Source: Tuctoria greenei
Lineage: Eukaryota; Streptophyta; Magnoliopsida; Poales; Poaceae
DNA: 64,000 nt
Assembly (NCBI GenBank): GCA_036927565.1
Contig: JAYESD010000008.1
Span: 121,361,498-121,425,497, forward strand
Direction: 5' to 3'
Positions 45,737 to 57,380 of the stretch are shown piece after piece. The translations under genes were made by a program, and so were the position numbers. The notes under the pieces are model-generated. The model was not told the DNA's origin and made no database searches. It worked only from the letters and a program-made list of their open reading frames with translations. Every line of letters begins with the position of its first letter. Positions within the stretch are counted from its first letter, which is position 1.

Positions 45737-46743
45737 TGAACAATTCTGGAAAACACATAAAAACGCAATGATAAACACCAGCAGATTGACGGGATGAGAA
45801 AATTCGCGTACTGATTTGAAGCTGAAGGAATCGTTGTGGATCTAACGCCGAAGAGTCGATGCAGATATTGGTGACGATGTTGGGCGGTAGCGTCCGATCT
45901 CCTCGGTAGGCAGTGGCGAAGCCACGTTCACTCACCCTGGTGCACTGGCACCAGGGTCCAAACTAGTGTGCAAAGCTAATTTAAAGAGTATTATTTAAAA
46001 ATTAAATATATTTTTATGTATTTTTTATGCTGTGCACCAGGGTATTTTTGGTCCTAGCTTCGCCACTGTCGGTTGGCGACTTGGGATGAAGAACGCGAGC
46101 AGTCGTGCAGAGCGCTTACCAAAAACCTATCCAGATCCAGGCTACTATCCTACTATCCTACTATCCTGGTCGTCGGTGCACGCCGACACTCGAGATGGAG
46201 TAGACTAGACGGCGGTGCAAGGAACGCGAATGTAGGAAATGATCTGATCGTGGAGATGATCTGCCTTGCCATGCACGTCCAGTATTTATAGAGTCCCACG
46301 GAGGCGGTTCGGATGCGATTCGGAAGACCCACATCCAATCCTACTCTGTAGTTGTAGATGTGTCCGTCTCTAACTACATGGACTCAGTCCAACTTGGAAG
46401 CTCAAAATTTGGAAGCCCAAAAGCCCAATTAAATTTTCTGCAAAAACATAAAATTTGGGCTTGCCTCGAAGCTCAAATTCACACAAACATACGCGTGCAT
46501 GGGGCGTGGCAAGGTGAGACGAGCGAGCGAGGAGGAGGAGGAGCGCGTGTGGGCCACCCCTATCTTCGCCTCTTCTCTCTCACTCAAGGAGTGGAAGAAC
46601 AACCTCCCTTATATGTAGAGGTTGCTCCCCTCCAACTTCCCATGTTGGACTAAACTCTTAGCACCACCCTCTCTTGCACTAATGGGTATTTGAGATTTTC
46701 TAGGAATTATTTCATAATATTACATGGGCTATTTATTCTAATA
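45737..46743 (-). repeat. 3' LTR of copia-2, with a MITE insertion
   Basis: Similar to 51220-52037. It ends at ATTAGAATAAAT (minus strand) next to the purine tract GGTGGGAGATT at about 46745-46755. Confidence 0.82.
45911..46068. mobile_element. hAT-type MITE (158 bp)
   Basis: Perfect inverted ends CAGTGGCGAAGC / GCTTCGCCACTG and near-identical 8-bp duplications TCGGTAGG (45903-45910) and TCGGTTGG (46069-46076). It is absent from the other copia-2 LTR, so it inserted after the copia element. Confidence 0.9.
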
Positions 46744-47200
46744 ATCTCCCACCAGATATCAAAGCCATTAGAAGAGACGTTATTCTCGTTCATTGTTTGA
46801 GATACCAATGTTTCGACAGAGATTGTCAAGTTAAACTTCTGCCTAGATCTTTAAGTTACATCAGTTCAGAACTTAGACAATAGACTATGTTCTAAATTGC
46901 AAGTTTTGTGCGAACCGACTTCACCTAAACACCATTACTAATACTTGACTACCAGTAGTCAACTCTCTGGTTTCTTCATGAGCTTTCCAGAAATCACCCA
47001 AATCTCACACACTGCGATGTTTGGCAGTCGGAGCTCATATAGGTGTGTTTCTTTCAAGATTGCCCTGTAGGACGACATCTTTCTTACACATAGCCAAAAG
47101 AAACAAATTAAGGCAAATTGCCAAATTGCCTTACAGTGTGAGAGTACAAGTATTAATCTTCACATAGAGAGGGTCTAAAAGAGGTACTCTCCTCAGTGAA
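46744..47200 (-). other. copia-2 region between RNase H and 3' LTR
   Basis: No coding similarity. It holds the purine tract (TTTGATATCTGGTGGGAGAT on the minus strand) next to the LTR. Confidence 0.7.
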
Positions 47201-50200
47201 CCACTAGCTTATTTTACTATGTTATTCATGGGACCTCCGATCACATAGCCTGAGTTACCACTATGGTACGGTGGCACATCTATGGGTCTCAAACCCATCT
47301 CCCTCAATGTAATTTCTATCATATTACGTGATAGACCCTTCATAAAGGGATCTGACAGATTTTTATCTTTTTATATGTACAAAACAGTAGTAACTCCGGA
47401 GTTTCTCATTTTCCTGGTAGATTTTAAACGTCTCTTGATGTGTCTTGAAAATTTTGCATTATCCTTAGAACTGATCACTTTAGCAATCAACGTTTGATTG
47501 TCACAGTTGAGAAGGATTGTCGATAATGATTTCTCAACCACAGGCAAATCCATCAAGAACTCTTGCAGCCATTCTGCCTCTGCAGTTGCTGTCTCTAAAG
47601 CTGTGAGTTTTGCTTCCATGCTTGAACTCGTCAAAATTGTCTGTTTGCAAGACCTCCATGATATAGTGCCACCAGCTAGAGTGAATATGTATCCACTCGT
47701 GGCATAGAGCTCATCAACATCAGAGATCCAGTTCGAATCACTATAATCCTCAGGCACACTCAGATGCCTAGTATAGTGAATTCTATAACTCATTATACCT
47801 CTCAAGTAGCCCATAACCCTTTCAAGTGCATGCCAATGATCTGTATCCAGGTTTGACATGAACCTGCTCAATTGGCTCACAACAAATGAGATATCTGGAC
47901 AGGTTGTGCTTGCTAAGTACATGAGTGAACCGATCATCTAAGAATATTTAAGATGATCTCTTGCCTCTTTCTTGTTCTTTGTGAGTACTATGTTGTGGTC
48001 ATAAGGTGTTGAAAAATTCTTACTGTCCATAAGCCGAACTGACTCAAGATTTTCTCAACATAGTGGGATTGAGTTAAAGTAATCCCACTCCCATCCTTAT
48101 TCAGCTTAATGTTCAAAATAATATTAGCTTCTCCCAAATCGTTCATATCAAAACACTTTGATAGAAAATAATTGACCTTAGAAACTATATTATCGCTTGT
48201 ACCAAAAATAAGTATATCATCCACATACAAGCATAATATAACGCTATCGCCCCCACCATGGCGATAGTACATGCACCGATCAGCCTTATTAATGACGATG
48301 CCCGTAGACGTCAAAGTACTGTCGACCTTTTCATATCATTGCTTAAGTGCTTATTTCAAGCCATACAAGGATTTCAATAATTTGCAGACCTTTGTCTCTT
48401 CACCTTTTATTACGAACCCATCATGTTGTTCTATATAGATCTCCTCTCCCAACTTTACATTAAGAAAAGCTGCCTTTGCATCTATTTGATGGATGATTAG
48501 ACCATAAGAGGCAGCCTGAGAAAGTAGTATACGAATTGTCGTCATTCTGGCGATAGGTGAATAGGGGTCAAAATAGTCTGCACCTTCCTTAGTATAGCCC
48601 TTTAAAACTAGCCTCGCCTTGTACTTTTCAATAGTACTATCAGGCCTGAGCTTCCTCTTGAACATCCACTTGCAGCCTACTGGTCTGTACCCGTACGACT
48701 TTTTAGTTAACTCTTATGTTCCATTAGAAAGAATTGAGTCCACCTCACTATGAACTGCTTCTTTCCAGTCATCTCCATAAGGTGATGCATACGCCTTTGC
48801 TATTGATTGGGAAGTATCATCCACAAGGTACACAATTAAATCACCACCAAAGGATTTTGCAATCCTTGATCTCTTACTTGACTGAGTTATTTCATTGTGT
48901 TCCTCCTCTGGAACACTCTCAAATTGTGTATCAAGAAACTCACTAGTTGTGGTGGATTCAAGACATATTTCAGAAGAGATCTAGCAGTGCTACGCATATT
49001 TTTCATAAGAAGTATATTCTAAAAAATGTTGCATCATGAGATTCCATAATAGCATCAACATGCATATCAGGTACCTCGGATTTAACTACAAAAAATTTAT
49101 ATGCGACGGTCCGATGAGCATAGCCTAGAAAGACACAATCCACTATCTTTGGTCCAAACTATTATTTCTTGGTAATCAAAACATTGACCTTTGCCAAACA
49201 TCCAAAGTAAGCAAGTATGAAAGTGATGTCTTTCGCCCAACCCACTCCTCATAAGGGGTTTTCTCTTTATTCTTGTTTGAAACATGGTTTAGGACATGAC
49301 ATGAAGTAAATAAAGCCTCCCCCACCATGCCTTAGATAAATCGGATGTGTCTAACATGACATTCATCAAGTCACACAATGTACGGTTTTTCCTCTCAGCT
49401 ACCCCGTTTAATTGGGTTGAATAGGGAGGCGTCCTCTCATGTATAATACCGTGTTCCTTACATAAATCAGCAAATATTTTGGGAAAATACTCGCCATCAC
49501 GATCTGAGCTAAGACGTTTGATCTTTCTCTCTAATTAATTTTCTACTTCAAATTTATAGATTTTAAAGTAGTCTAAAGCTTTATCTTTAGTTTGCAACAA
49601 GTAAACGTAGAAGAATCTAGTAGAATCATCTATTAATGTCATAAAGTGTTTATTTCCATCTTTTGTCAACACACCATTCATCTCGCATAGATCAGAATGT
49701 ATGAATTCTAGTGGTGCCAAGTTTCTCTCATCGGCTGCCTTGTGAGACTTTCGAGGTTGCCTTGATGGCACACAACTATGAAACTTAGAACCTTTGGCAA
49801 TGTTGAATTTCAGAATTATTTTGAGACTAGATAGATGATTCATTAAACCAAAATTAACGTGACAGAAACGAGAATGCCAAACACTCCCATCATCATTAAT
49901 AATGCTACAAATATGGTTTACTGACTTACTGTTAAACTCCAAAAGTGAAAAGCGGAACAAGCCTCCACATTCATAGCCCTTACTAATAAATTATCCATGC
50001 TTCGATACAACTATTTTATTAGATTCTAGAACTCTTTAAATATATCTCTGCATAGAAGGGAGATGCTAGTAAGATTCTTGTTCATAGTAGGGAGTGGCTG
50101 CACATTCTTCAGTTGGACAATTTTTCCCGAAGTGAACTTCAGATCGACCGTGCTAACACCACAAATAGAAGTATGTAACCTATTTCCCATTAGGACGGCG

Positions 50201-51170
50201 AAATTCCAAACTAACTGGTAAGAAGTAAACATAGACATGTCAGAACATACATGACATTAGCATCCCTATCAAACCATCAAGATGGTGTTTGAGAATAGAA
50301 GGAACAATAAAAGAATTATTGTACCCATCCTCATTGCTAGACGTCAAGATGTTGACATTCTTTTTCCCTCTACTGTCTTTCCTGACAGGACAGTCTTTGG
50401 AAAAATGTCCTTGCTCGCCAAATGTGTAGCAGGAGCCATCATTTGCTTCGTTTGACTACTTCTTCTTCTTAAAAGCAGTAGTTTATTTGGCTTGAATTAA
50501 GACTTGTTGTTCCCCTTATTCTTGACATTAAATTTTTGCACCATATTAGCATTGGCGCCAGCTTGATCCTCACATCCTTTCTCAGTAGCGTCCTTAGCTT
50601 GAACCTTCTCCTCAACCTCAAGAGATGCTATCAGGTTTTTAACTAATATTTCTTGTCTCTTGTGTTTGAGAGCTGTGGCGAAGTTCCTCCACGAAAGAGG
50701 TAACTTTGCAATAATGCACCTAGCCACAAACTTGTCGGGTAAAGGACACTTGATGAGGTGGAGCTCTCTCATGAGGCACTGTATTTCATGAGCTTTTCAA
50801 CTACGGGACAATTGTTAACCATCTTGTAGACATGAAAATCCTCCATGATATACAGTTCACCGCACGTATCGGTTGCACTATACTTAGCGTTAAGTGCATC
50901 CTAAAGCTCTTTTCCATCTGTGACTGTTAGATAAATATCACAGAGTTTGTTTTCAAGAATGCTTAAGACACATCCTCTTAGGACAGAATTGGCTTCATCG
51001 AACTTCATATGCTCTTTAACAGACAAAGGACCTTGAGACTTGCCCTCAGTTACCCAGAAGATCTTAAGGGACTGGGGCAAAAGCATGGCCTTAATTTGCC
51101 ACCTCTTGAAGTGCACACCAGAAAGCTTCTCCGACCTTAGTGCACCAGCTAAAATCATCATGTTCAACTC
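47201..51170 (-). pseudogene. copia-2 gag-pol, degenerate
   Basis: Gag starts near 51167 (MMILAGALRSEKLSGVHFKR) and includes LPDKFVARCIIAKLPLSWR (50720-50660). GAG-pre-integrase (WHSRFCHVNFGLMNHL, about 49880) and integrase (FIHSDLCEMNGVLTKDG, FMTLIDDSTRFFYVYLLQ) follow. Reverse transcriptase runs 48670-47990 with DAKAAFLNVKLGEEIYIEQ, then KSLYGLK, and YVDDILIFG at about 48235. RNase H is 47937-47371 (SNWISDVDELYATSGYIF, SSMEAKLTALETATAEAEW, SKDNAKFSRHIK). Breaks lie between most of these blocks, for example after KSLYGLK (48351) and DGKEL (50901). The CCHC region is damaged. Confidence 0.92.
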
Positions 51171-51219
51171 AGGAAATTGCTTAAATAATGATTTTGGATA
51201 ATTAGAAATATGAAGTAGT

Positions 51220-52037
51220 TGACTAAAAAATTCCGGAAAAACACACAAAAATGGCAACAATAAACACTAGCAGATTGACAGGATGTGAAAATTCGCGTTC
51301 TGATTTGATGCCGAATGAATCGCTGTGGATCTAACACCGAAGAGTCGCTGCAGACGTTGAGTAGCAGCACCCGATGTCCAGGGTAGGTGACCTGTGATAA
51401 AGAACACGAGCAGTTGCACGGAGCGCTTTCCAAAAACCTTATTCGCGCTCTCCCGGTGCGAGATCGGAAGGGCGAGCGATTTCGGAGACTTGCTCTCTTG
51501 GTTGTCAGTGCACGCCGGCGCTCTAGATCGAGTAGATTAGACGACGACGCAAAGAATGCGAACGTGGGCAACAATCTAATCGTGGGGATGATCTGCCTTG
51601 CCACACACACCCTGTATTTATAGAGCCTGTGGAGGTGGACTCAGTCAAACCATTAAGCTCAAAATTCGGAAGCCCAAAAACCCAATTAAATTTTCTGCAA
51701 AAATAAAAAATTTGGGATCGGCTCGAATTCACACAAACACTCGCGCGCGTGCGCACCTGCGTGGCGAACGAGGAGGATTTGGAGGAGCACGCGTGTGGCT
51801 CACCCCTCTCTTCTCCTCTTCTCTCTCACTCAAGGAGTGGAAGAACAACCTCTCTTATATGTAGGAATTGCTCCCCTCCAACTTCTCATGTGAGAATAAA
51901 CTCTTAGCACCACCCTCTCTTGCACTAATGGATGGGACTAAACTCTTGACACCACTCTCTCTTCCACTAATGGGTCTATGAGATTTTCTAGGAATTATTT
52001 CAGAATATTATATAGACCAAGGCCATTTATTCTAACA
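51220..52037 (-). repeat. 5' LTR of copia-2 (818 bp)
   Basis: Starts TGTTAGAATAAATGGCC at 52037 (minus strand). A promoter (TATAAATACAGGG at about 51610-51622, minus strand) is present. Confidence 0.82.
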
Positions 52038-52425
52038 ACACATTCTCTCTCTTCTTCTCAAGCGCAACCAAAATCCGTTGCAACTGGTATGTTATAGCGC
52101 TGCTTGTTATCATAAATAGGTTCCTTGTGCTTAGCTCCATTAATTGTTGTGTTCCTCTCTTGATTTGTACTCTCGATTTGGGGTCCCTTAGCTGAGCACT
52201 TGCCATTGGAGACCGCTCGGCCAAGCCTGCACGTTGCGTTGTTAAAACGCCACTGACCCTAAGCTCCGTTGTTCTGATGTAGCTTGACCTTTGCTGGGTG
52301 CATACATACTGGGCTGGACCAGGGTATGCCGCGGCCAACCGGCTGTATTCTGTAGGTCCGCCCACATGAAACGACGACCAAACTAAATTGACGACGATGC
52401 TGTTGTCATTTAAATAATTGATGAC
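52038..52425. other. Short unassigned stretch between copia-2 and CACTA-3
   Basis: About 390 bases. No coding or repeat signal that I recognise. Confidence 0.5.
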
Positions 52426-52792
52426 CACTACTACAAAAAGTATTTTCACAGGTGTCTCGATTTTTCAAACACATGCGGACCGTAAAAAAATGAGACTGTG
52501 ATGACAAATGATACAATAACCGTTTGTGATGACAGAACATCTTATACGAATTTTAATAAATAACCGTCTGTGTAAATACATGATTTTCTCAGGCGGCTAT
52601 TAATTAAGAAACACCTGTACACTAGCAAACTTCACATGCGGTTCTTAATTAACCACTGCCTAGGTAATACATGATTTTCACTAGCGGTCATTGTGTTCAA
52701 TCATCACATGCGGTTTTTATTGAAGAACCGTCTAGGAAAAGTCATTGTTTTCACAGACTGCTTGTTGGTTAAGAACTGTCCGTGATGCTGAT
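52426..52792. repeat. CACTA-3 left terminus and subterminal repeats
   Basis: CACTA start, then several AACCGTCTGTGAAAA / TTCTCAGGCGGT-like units in both orientations. Units of the same kind occur at 57220-57345 and in the small CACTA at 42187. Confidence 0.85.
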
Positions 52793-53200
52793 AAGCTCCC
52801 GTCAAGCTAATCCCTGCACAACAAGCTCTTGTAGATGTAAGTAACACCCGTGGCTCATCATTTAGATTGTTGAAAGCCTCAATTGAAACTTTACGATCCT
52901 TGGAAAGATTTTCTCATCTATTTGAAGGATTTCTTTCTCTCCCGTCCATTTGAAAACTTAGGAAGATGCTCCTTCCTCAATTTTAATGTCTAAATATATT
53001 GACTAAAAATCAGTACCTACTCTCTTAGTGCTTCACACAAGCGAGGAAGGGAACAACTTCAATCACAAATCTTGTTTTTACTCTTTCATAGGGATTTGAT
53101 CTTAATCTTTCAAGAATAGATTTATCAATAAGTGAAGTTTCCTTATCACACATGTTAATGGCAGTTATAAGCGAAGGATGTGCTGAAGCTAACGAAATCT

Positions 53201-53365
53201 AAATTGGACTAAGATAAAGAGATCCTGCATATGAGTGACAATGTCCAGGTTAGACAGCGTGAAGCTATGATGGCAACCTTCAACAACATGAAAAGTAATC
53301 TTAAGGTTATGCTTGCATCAACAAAGGCATATTGTGAGGGTATAACATTTGTTGGGACAAGCATA
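53201..53365 (+). pseudogene. SNF2 helicase fragment A (left arm)
   Basis: The plus strand reads DKEILHMSDNVQVRQREAMM, then NMKSNLKVMLASTKAYCEGI and TFVGTS. This matches the helicase C-terminal lobe of DRD1/CLASSY-type SNF2 remodellers up to motif V (STKAC.EGI.LVGAS). The partner copy is on the minus strand at 53377-53515 and reads KVMLASTKACYEGITLVGAS. The rest of the left arm (52793-53200, minus strand) mirrors fragment B (SIEAFNNLNDEPRVLLTSTR). These pieces are too short to act as protein. Confidence 0.75.
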
Positions 53366-53519
53366 ACCGTGATGCTCCAACAAGTGTTATGCCCTCATAA
53401 CATGCTTTGGTTGATGCAAGCATAACCTTGGCATCACTTTTCATGTTGTTGAAGGCTGCCATCATAGCTTCATGTTGTCTAATCTGGACATTGTCACTAA
53501 TATGCAGCATCTCTTTGTC

Positions 53520-54345
53520 TTCAGTCCCGTTGAAATTTCGTTAGCTTCGACACACCCTTCACTTGTAACTGCCATTAACATGTCTGATGAGGAAGTTTCA
53601 CTTATTGATAAATCTATGCTTGAAAGATTAAGGTAAAATTCCTATGAAAAGGGTAAATACAAGATTTGTAATTGAATTTGTTCGCTTCAACGTTTGTGTG
53701 GAGCACTATGAGAGATGATACTGATTTGTAGTCAATATATTCAGCCATTAGAACTGATAAAGTAGCATCTTCATAAGTTTTTAAAATGGAGAGAAGATAA
53801 AGAAATCTTTCAGGGCTTGTTTGGGTGTACTCAATCTAATTGGATTGAAGTGGATTGGAGTGAAGAATGAACTAATTTTCTCCTCAATCCACCTCAATCC
53901 ACTTATATTGAAGTGGATCCACTCCTATCCAAACAAACCCTCAAATGGATGGGAAGTATCGTCAGACATCAATTGAAGCTTCTAACAATCCAAATGATGA
54001 GTCCCGGATGTTACTTGCACCTACAAGAGCTTTCTTTGAAGGGTTTAGCTTGACAGGAGCTTCAAGAGTTGTGCTTCTAGATGTTGTTTGGAACCAAGCT
54101 GTTGGAAGGCAAGCCTGATCATCATATGGCAGAAGAAATTTATATACAAATACAATTTGATAACTTATGGAACAGGTGAAAGTGATAAATATGATACTCA
54201 ACAAGCCAGAAAGGAACACTTATCCAAATTAGTCTTCTCTACAGAAGCTGAATTTAATAATGTTCGAAACATGCTATCTAAAGCTGAAATAGAGCATTGT
54301 TCTAAGTTGATTTCAGAGGATACAAATATATACAATATATATAAT
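53520..54345 (+). pseudogene. SNF2 helicase fragment B, DRD1/CLASSY-like C-terminal lobe
   Basis: Consecutive plus-strand phrases: NMSDEEVSLIDKSMLERLR, SQYIQPLELIK, HKFLKWREDKEIFQ, MDGKYRQTSIEASNNPNDES, FEGFSLTGASRVVLLDVVWN, and FIYKYNLITYGTGESDKYDT followed by RKEHLSKLVFSTEAEFNNV. This is the helicase C-terminal domain in order, with the DVVWN..V.RQA and K..LSKLVFS features typical of the plant DRD1/CLASSY subgroup. These remodellers recruit RNA polymerases IV and V in RNA-directed DNA methylation. A stop (about 53645), frameshifts, a deletion after GRQA and a MITE at 53813 make it non-coding. It extends about 280 bases beyond the hairpin and ends where TNP2 begins. Confidence 0.78.
53813..53940. 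mobile_element. MITE (128 bp) inserted in the right hairpin arm
   Basis: Ends GGGCTTGTTTGG and CCAAACAAACCC with 3-bp duplications TCA (53810-53812 and 53941-53943). Removing it rejoins the helicase frame (KEIFQ to MDGKY) and restores stem pairing. A 3-bp duplication and GGGC end suggest a PIF/Harbinger (Tourist) type. Confidence 0.8.
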
Positions 54346-54355
54346 ACATTTTTCT

Positions 54356-56560
54356 AGCATTGACATCTTCTCGCACATAGGGTTTCAAATCTTTTTTAAT
54401 GCTTCTCTCTACGCGTTTGATGTTTTCTGGTTCGGTAAAAAGGGACATCTCTTCATACTGATTATATTCCTCTTCATTATCTCCCACATTCTCAACCCCA
54501 ACAATATTTTGCTTTCCAGAAACAACTACGTGCATCTTCTCAGTTTCTTTTCTTGTACATAAAAAACTTGTGCAACACGGTCGACAAGAACCCACAGGTC
54601 ATCTTTATAACCCGCTTTATTCAAGTCTACCAGTGTTAGCCCGTAATTGTCCACTTTCACACCATCAGGATGTTTGACCCATTGGCACTTAAATACAGGC
54701 ATTACCATTCTTTTGCCATAATCGAGTTCCCATATTTCCTCTATGAACCCGAAGTACGTGGTCTTCTTCCCTTGTAAATCATAAGCCTCAATACAAACAA
54801 CACTATTTTATGCAACACTCTTACCGTCTTTTTCTTTAGTATAAAATATATAACCATTGATGTCATATGCTTGCCATGATGTCACTAAAGCAGATGGGCC
54901 ATAAGCTAACTTCTTCATTGTTGCCTCTTCTATAGAGTTTCTGTATGGTATATTTTTGTCCATTAACCATTCAGTGAAACATCTTATGTGCTCTTTCATG
55001 ATCCAGTCCTCTGTGCGGTCTTGGTTTTTTTCGCGAAGCTCAATTTGGTATTCCGCGATGTACGGCTCAGCTATTGCGAGCTGTTGTAGTACACCAAATG
55101 TGCACATTGTAAATTCTTGTAATCTTGAACGATAAAAGTTTTCTTACTCACTTATCTCTCCCACGTAGTCTACCCTCATGCACTGGTACAGGCACACCTA
55201 TCGGTTTTGTATCTTTGATGTAATAAGCGCAACCCTCAATCACTTCTTCAGTGTTGTATCCTTCCATAATTGAAACCTCTGGGTGAGCACGGTTCCGCAC
55301 ATAACCTTTTAATACTATTAAATATCTCTCCAATGAAAACATATGATGTAAATATAGTAGCCCCAATGCTTTTATGTGATCAACAAGATGTATGATTAGG
55401 TGTACTTGCATATCAAAAAAGGATAGTGAGAAACACATCTCAAGCTTGCACATAGTCTCGACGATGTATGTTTTCAGATAGTCTAAATCTTCACGTGCTA
55501 TCACCTTTTGCAATACCGCATTGAAGAAGTAACACAAATGTGTGATGACAACTTTTATAGCTCAGGTTTGATGACTCTTATTGCAATGGCAAGGAACACT
55601 GTCATCATCATGTGACAGTCGTGAGAATTATAGCTGAATAAAGACAACTCTTTCATCAAGACTAGTTTTCGAATATTGGATGAGAAACTCGTGGGCACTT
55701 TGATCCCATGAAAGCATTCACAAATTGCTTTTTTCTCTTCTCGTGTCATGTTGTAGCTGGCTGGGGGGAGGTAATGCTTCCCGTTTGCCTTTTCCACTGG
55801 ATGAAGCTTTGGTCTCATATCATGATTTACTAGGTCCATACGTGAATTTAATCCGTCCTTTATTTTCCTCGGCATGTCTAGCAAGGTCCCAATGAGGCTG
55901 TCAAATACATTATTTGTAACGTGCATCAAATCAAAACTATGGCAAAATTCCAGATTCTTCCAATACGGAAGATATTTGAAAAAATTGATTGTTTCTTAAA
56001 AGCCATGTGAGTTGTAGCACCCGAAGATGTACTTTTCTTTCTCTTTCTTCCTTTACATTTTTATCCCTTACCGAAAGAAATATGAATGTTCTTGACCATT
56101 TTGAACATGAGTTTTCCACTGTAAGGTTTTAGTGCAGTATCTTTTTCGATTTTGTTATCAAATTGTTCTTTCATCTTCCTATACTTGTGTGTATCTGTCA
56201 AGAATCGCTGGTGTCTCATGTACACCGTCTTTCTGGATGGAGTGAGGTATAGAAATCCAGTTCTATTCACGCACCTTATATAACATTTCTTCCCTTTCAT
56301 TTGTCCCGATAATGTAAACAGTCTGGGATAATCATGCATGGTAACGAATATCATTGCTCTTAGCGTGAAATACTCCCGTTTGTACTCATCCCATGTACGT
56401 ACCCTTTCATTCCAAAATTTCACCATATCATCCATTAAAGGTTCCAAGAACACATCAATTTCGATGCCGGGTTGTTTCGGACCTTGGATAAGAACAGATA
56501 ACAAGATATATTTCCTTTTCTTCAGTTTTCTTTTCCCTTGCTTCTTATTTATTTAGATTC
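54356..56560 (-). pseudogene. CACTA-3 TNP2-type transposase, copy A
   Basis: From 56504 leftward: LIQGPKQPGIEIDVFLEPLM, then IFVTMHDYPRLFTLSGQMKG, TVYMRHQRFL, HVTNNVFDSLIGTLLDMPRK (55929), LPPASYNMTREEKKAICECF and SHDCHMMMTVFLAIAIR form the Transposase_21 core. DUF4218 follows (FFNAVLQKVI, LSFFDMQVHLIIHLVDHIKA, VLKGYVRNRAHPE). The DUF4216 region follows (PYRNSIEEATMKKLAYGP, then FKCQWVKHPDGVKVDNYGLT, VFYVQE). Breaks lie near 56060, 55935, 55545, 55145, 54800 and 54530. The N-terminal domain is absent. Orientation is opposite to the TNP1-type ORF. Confidence 0.9.
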
Positions 56561-57219
56561 CAATATAAATACTCAAACATGTATAGATTATGCAAATTGA
56601 GTCCAAATTCGATGATTCTTTCTTCTATACTTTTCAAAAATTAACATCTACCACATGGACCAAATATTTTAAAACTTGTATAGCTAACATTGTAACACTT
56701 TGGTAAATATCAAATTAATTTATACTCACATATTATTCACATTTGTGTATCTCCTAAAAAAAGGATCCTTCACTGAATTGGTTTGTATGAACATATTTAT
56801 ATTATTTATACATGTATGAATTTTGTTAAATTTTTTAAAGCATTCCAACATGTCAAATTCAAATTATCCATCATTTTAACCCAATGCTCATATACATATG
56901 AGGCATTCATCAAATTTTGAACACACATTGATTCAAAAAAATTTAAAAAAAATCTAAAAAAATTCAAAGAGGTTGGTATGATAACTAAAAAGGTCCTTTG
57001 AAAAACTAAATGAAAAAAATCATTATATTCATCAAGATAGAAAAATGACAAATAGCAATTGTTGTTTGTTTTTTATGTTCTGAACAATTTCAAAGGCTTT
57101 AGGAAGTGAAATTTAATGGTAACCTTTAATACTCAATCATATTACAAGAAAGTGGAATTTGGGCTTTTGAAAGGCCCACATTTAATCAAGAATATTAATT
57201 AAGCTTACATAAAGATATT
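56561..57219. other. AT-rich spacer upstream of TNP2 copy A
   Basis: About 660 bases rich in A/T runs. No coding signal; the small ORFs are not credible. Confidence 0.6.
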
Positions 57220-57380
57220 TTCAGGCGGTTGGTACTGAATAACCGCCTGAGAAGAAGCTTATCTCAGGCGGTTATTACTTATCAACTGCCTAAGATAAAT
57301 AAATCTTCCCAGGCGATTGGTACTTAATAATCGCCTGCGAAGATAGGCGTCTATATATAGCCCTCAGCTGCGTTGGAAAA
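57220..57380 (+). promoter_or_regulatory. Promoter-like block with subterminal-type repeats and TATA box
   Basis: Four to five AGGCGGTTGGTAC / ACCGCCTGAG units in alternating orientation are followed by TATATATA (57352-57359) and a leader with AACCTAACCCTAG. The same units form the element's terminal array, so transposase proteins might bind here. Confidence 0.6.

Larger units (their letters stand above)
45737..52037 (-). mobile_element. copia-2: complete Ty1/copia element, minus strand
   Basis: LTRs at 45737-46743 (including a 166-bp MITE insertion with its duplication) and 51220-52037 have matching length once the MITE is discounted. Order on the minus strand is LTR, gag, protease region, integrase, reverse transcriptase, RNase H, purine tract, LTR, the copia order with integrase before reverse transcriptase. 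No convincing target duplication was found, so the outer borders may be off by a few bases. Confidence 0.87.
52793..54062. repeat. Long inverted repeat (hairpin) of SNF2-helicase origin
   Basis: Left arm 52793-53355 pairs with right arm 53377-54062; the right arm is longer because of a 128-bp MITE plus its duplication. The loop is 21 bases (53356-53376). The stem top is TTGTTGG / CCAACAA. Arms match along their whole length with scattered mismatches. Each arm is a mosaic of two helicase pieces in opposite orientation. A transcript from either strand could fold into a long double-stranded RNA. Confidence 0.88.
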
